DNA from: Azolla caroliniana
Lineage: Eukaryota; Polypodiophyta
Direction of reading: 5' to 3'
DNA: 64,000 nt
Assembly: GCA_043228905.1 (NCBI GenBank)
Contig: JBHGNT010000011.1
Span: 19,716,001 to 19,780,000, forward strand
This document shows, one piece after another, positions 62,075 to 64,000 of the stretch. A model generated the notes under the pieces. It did not search any database. It saw only the letters and a program-made list of their open reading frames with translations, and had not been told where the DNA came from. The number at the start of each line of letters is the position of its first letter. Position 1 is the stretch's first letter. Both the position numbers and the translations under genes were made by a program.

Positions 62075-62427
62075 TATCACGAATCATAAACTCAAGAGAT
62101 AAGCAAGAAGATAACCAAATGGACAAGAAAGAAGATAGTATTAAATGAAAGACTCCATAACTGGTGTTGTTCACCTTGAATTCCTTCAAGGTGAACTCCT
62201 CTATTTATACTACATGGCATGCATACTTGTTGCACGCATGTGAATCTACAATAGAGCATGTAGGTATGCATGCATGTGCCAAGTGTAAATACTACAAGGG
62301 TACAACTATGCACATGATGCTAGCAAAATAATAAGGACCAATTACATACATAACTAGTACTAGATATCTTGGTTAACTCATAATACTAGATTATAACATG
62401 GTCGTGTCAAGAGTTCGAATCTTAACA
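62075..62427 (-). repeat. chromovirus 5' LTR (353 bp)
   Basis: Same length as the 3' LTR. TATA box TATAAATAG on the minus strand at 62201-62209. The inner terminus reads TATCAC instead of TGTCAC. Confidence 0.95.
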
Positions 62428-62432
62428 GTTTT

Positions 62433-62937
62433 GGTAGAAAATCCAAAAACAACAACACACTAGGCGAATTACCATGTTCAAATGACTATTAATACATAGG
62501 TCACTACCGATTGGAGCGTTGTAGTGTGGGAACCTTAGCTCTCCTAATTGTGTAGCCTTTGTGGGACTGCCCAAAGACCCATTCAATCTAAGGAGGGGGT
62601 TGGCCAACTACTACAATTATACCAAGTGCAAGGCACAATCAAGTGGGGGAGCGTATGTTGGTTATCATGATAGGCCTTAGTTGACAGGTACGAACATCAA
62701 GAGGAGGGGATGACTTTGGTGATAAAAGCACAACAGATTTCTTTTCCCACCATTGATAATATCCACTCAACTCCTATTAATGTCAAAGCGCAAGTAGTGT
62801 TGGAATTGGTCAGCCCAATAACTATTTGGATGCGATGGAAACAACGGTGTAGACGGGTGTTGCCCAACCAAACCGTGCATCAAGTAATGTTAATGCAGGA
62901 GATATGGTGTGAAGTGGTAGCCCCTCTAAAGAGCTAA
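62433..62937 (+). pseudogene. LINE fragment, right part
   Basis: Continues the 56.4-57.1 kb fragment after the Ty3 element. Short frames such as TDWSVVVWEP and a CSLCGTAQRP cysteine pair resemble the zinc-binding end of LINE polyproteins. Heavily decayed. Confidence 0.5.
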
Positions 62938-64000
62938 TACGATAGCCTCATAGGCGGATCCGATGGAGTTGAAAGAGAACGATTAGCCTTCATCCAACAA
63001 TAGTCGTCCTCTCCCTTTCTTGAGTCAGTGGGCATTCACATAAGATGGAACTATCGCATCCCTACAGGGATTTGTATGTAACACTCATCTGTAAAATTTA
63101 TAATTAATGGATGGAATTTTTTTTTGAAATAAATAAATATGATAGTATTTATATTTATATATTCAATGTTGCTTAAAAAATATAGTAGTAATTGTGGATT
63201 AGAATTTGTGTTGAGTATGTTTATCATATAATTAGATAAAATTACGTATATACATATGCTAATGTGAGGCAATGAGGTAAGAGACATTTCTACTTATGTC
63301 AAGTCTAAGTTTGGAGTTTCAATAACTAAGTTTTACTAATCTATTTCATTGAGCTTCGAGTACTATGGAAACCAAGGGCTATACCTCTCAACGATCTCTA
63401 TTCAAATTATGAGTTTTGAGTAGGGCAACGAGAAACCTTGAAGCAAGCTGACAATTCCCCTCACAAATGAGAGAAGTATTGTAAAGGATTAAATTCAAAC
63501 TATAAATATTACATTATTTAATCAACAAGATATTTTATTGCCCAAAAACTTGATGTTTGAAAAGGAGCTAATGAATTGAGATCTTACTATTTATCTTGAT
63601 TCTCGATAGTTCTTAGCAATTTTCATAAGGACTTCTAGTCATGTGATGTAACATGTGCACCTACACATAAAAAGGTAAAAGAATTTATTTTACATTATCA
63701 TATTGAATGAGGGGAAGGCCATGGGAACTTGAGTGCAATGAGTCAAAGCCTTATACTCTTGACACCCTCATTTCTAAACTCGGTTCTTTTTGTCCCCATT
63801 TGCAATGATGAGTACTATAAGTTACTGCAAGGGTCAAGTCCTAAATCCAAAGTTGATGGAACCTTTATTTAATAGAACAATTTGATTCTTGTAGCCTTAG
63901 ACAAAACGCACGCGTCTCTTAGACAGTAGACTAACATAAATGTTGTAAAAATAGTCCCTCGTACAAATATCTACATAAAACCATGCAAGACGTGGATTAT
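62938..64000. other. intergenic, no gene recognised
   Basis: AT-rich sequence with many stops in all frames. Nothing supported. Confidence 0.65.

Larger units (their letters stand above)
57139..62427 (-). mobile_element. Ty3/gypsy chromovirus, near-complete
   Basis: 5289 bp with 353-bp LTRs (57139-57491 and 62075-62427) and perfect target duplication GTTTT (57134-57138, 62428-62432). The LTRs differ at 7 positions by eye, about 98% identical, so this is the youngest insertion here. It encodes gag, protease, RT, RNase H, integrase and a C-terminal chromodomain. It is defective: frame changes at about 61005 and 60727 and TGA codons at 59825 and 59540. The primer site is not of tRNA type. It is inserted in a LINE fragment. 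Confidence 0.95.

Overview
The window is nuclear DNA of a land plant. Two intact-looking, intron-rich housekeeping genes lie on the + strand: TFIID subunit TAF2 (16462-33075) and a nuclear poly(A) polymerase (36907 to about 40925). They sit in a landscape of nested plant-type transposable elements, long (CT)n microsatellites and many local duplications. I cannot name the species. Ty3 chromoviruses that lack a tRNA-type primer site, and the style of the LINE and MULE proteins, make me lean weakly towards a non-flowering plant.

Layout: 1-3005 holds no recognisable gene. 3006-16025 is a Mutator-like element (MULE) defined by inverted repeats of about 125 bp. It carries a small Ulp1-like gene and a SWIM-zinc-finger transposase gene. 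A Ty1/copia element (4312-10916, minus, duplicated target GATGA) sits inside the Ulp1-like gene. That copia element is itself interrupted in its protease by a solo LTR of its own family (8269-9182, duplicated target GGAAC). Another solo LTR (14250-15014, duplicated target ATAAT) interrupts the transposase. TAF2 begins about 440 bp beyond the MULE. Its intron 1 (4.5 kb) holds an old copia remnant and intron 21 holds a LINE remnant.

Between and after the genes are a second LINE remnant (33.2-33.9 kb), the poly(A) polymerase, a third fragment of the same LINE family (42.9-43.8 kb) and a tRNA-derived SINE-like unit (44.8-44.95 kb). A decayed Ty3 element on the + strand (46545-52927) has a small rearranged LTR element (47243-48234, duplicated target CCTCC) nested in its gag. 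A second LINE type (53.4-54.9 kb, minus) follows. Last is the youngest element, a Ty3 chromovirus on the minus strand (57139-62427, LTRs about 98% identical, duplicated target GTTTT), inserted into an older LINE fragment.

Most notable: both Ty3 elements lack a tRNA-type primer-binding site. Each instead has, just inside the 5' LTR, a 9-10 base stretch complementary to the predicted 5' end of its own RNA, 32-33 bases after the TATA box. This is the arrangement known from Tf1/sushi self-priming. The + strand Ty3 element and the element nested in it both carry dense heat-shock-element arrays just upstream of the TATA box. All coordinates, splice sites and identities were read by eye and no search was run.
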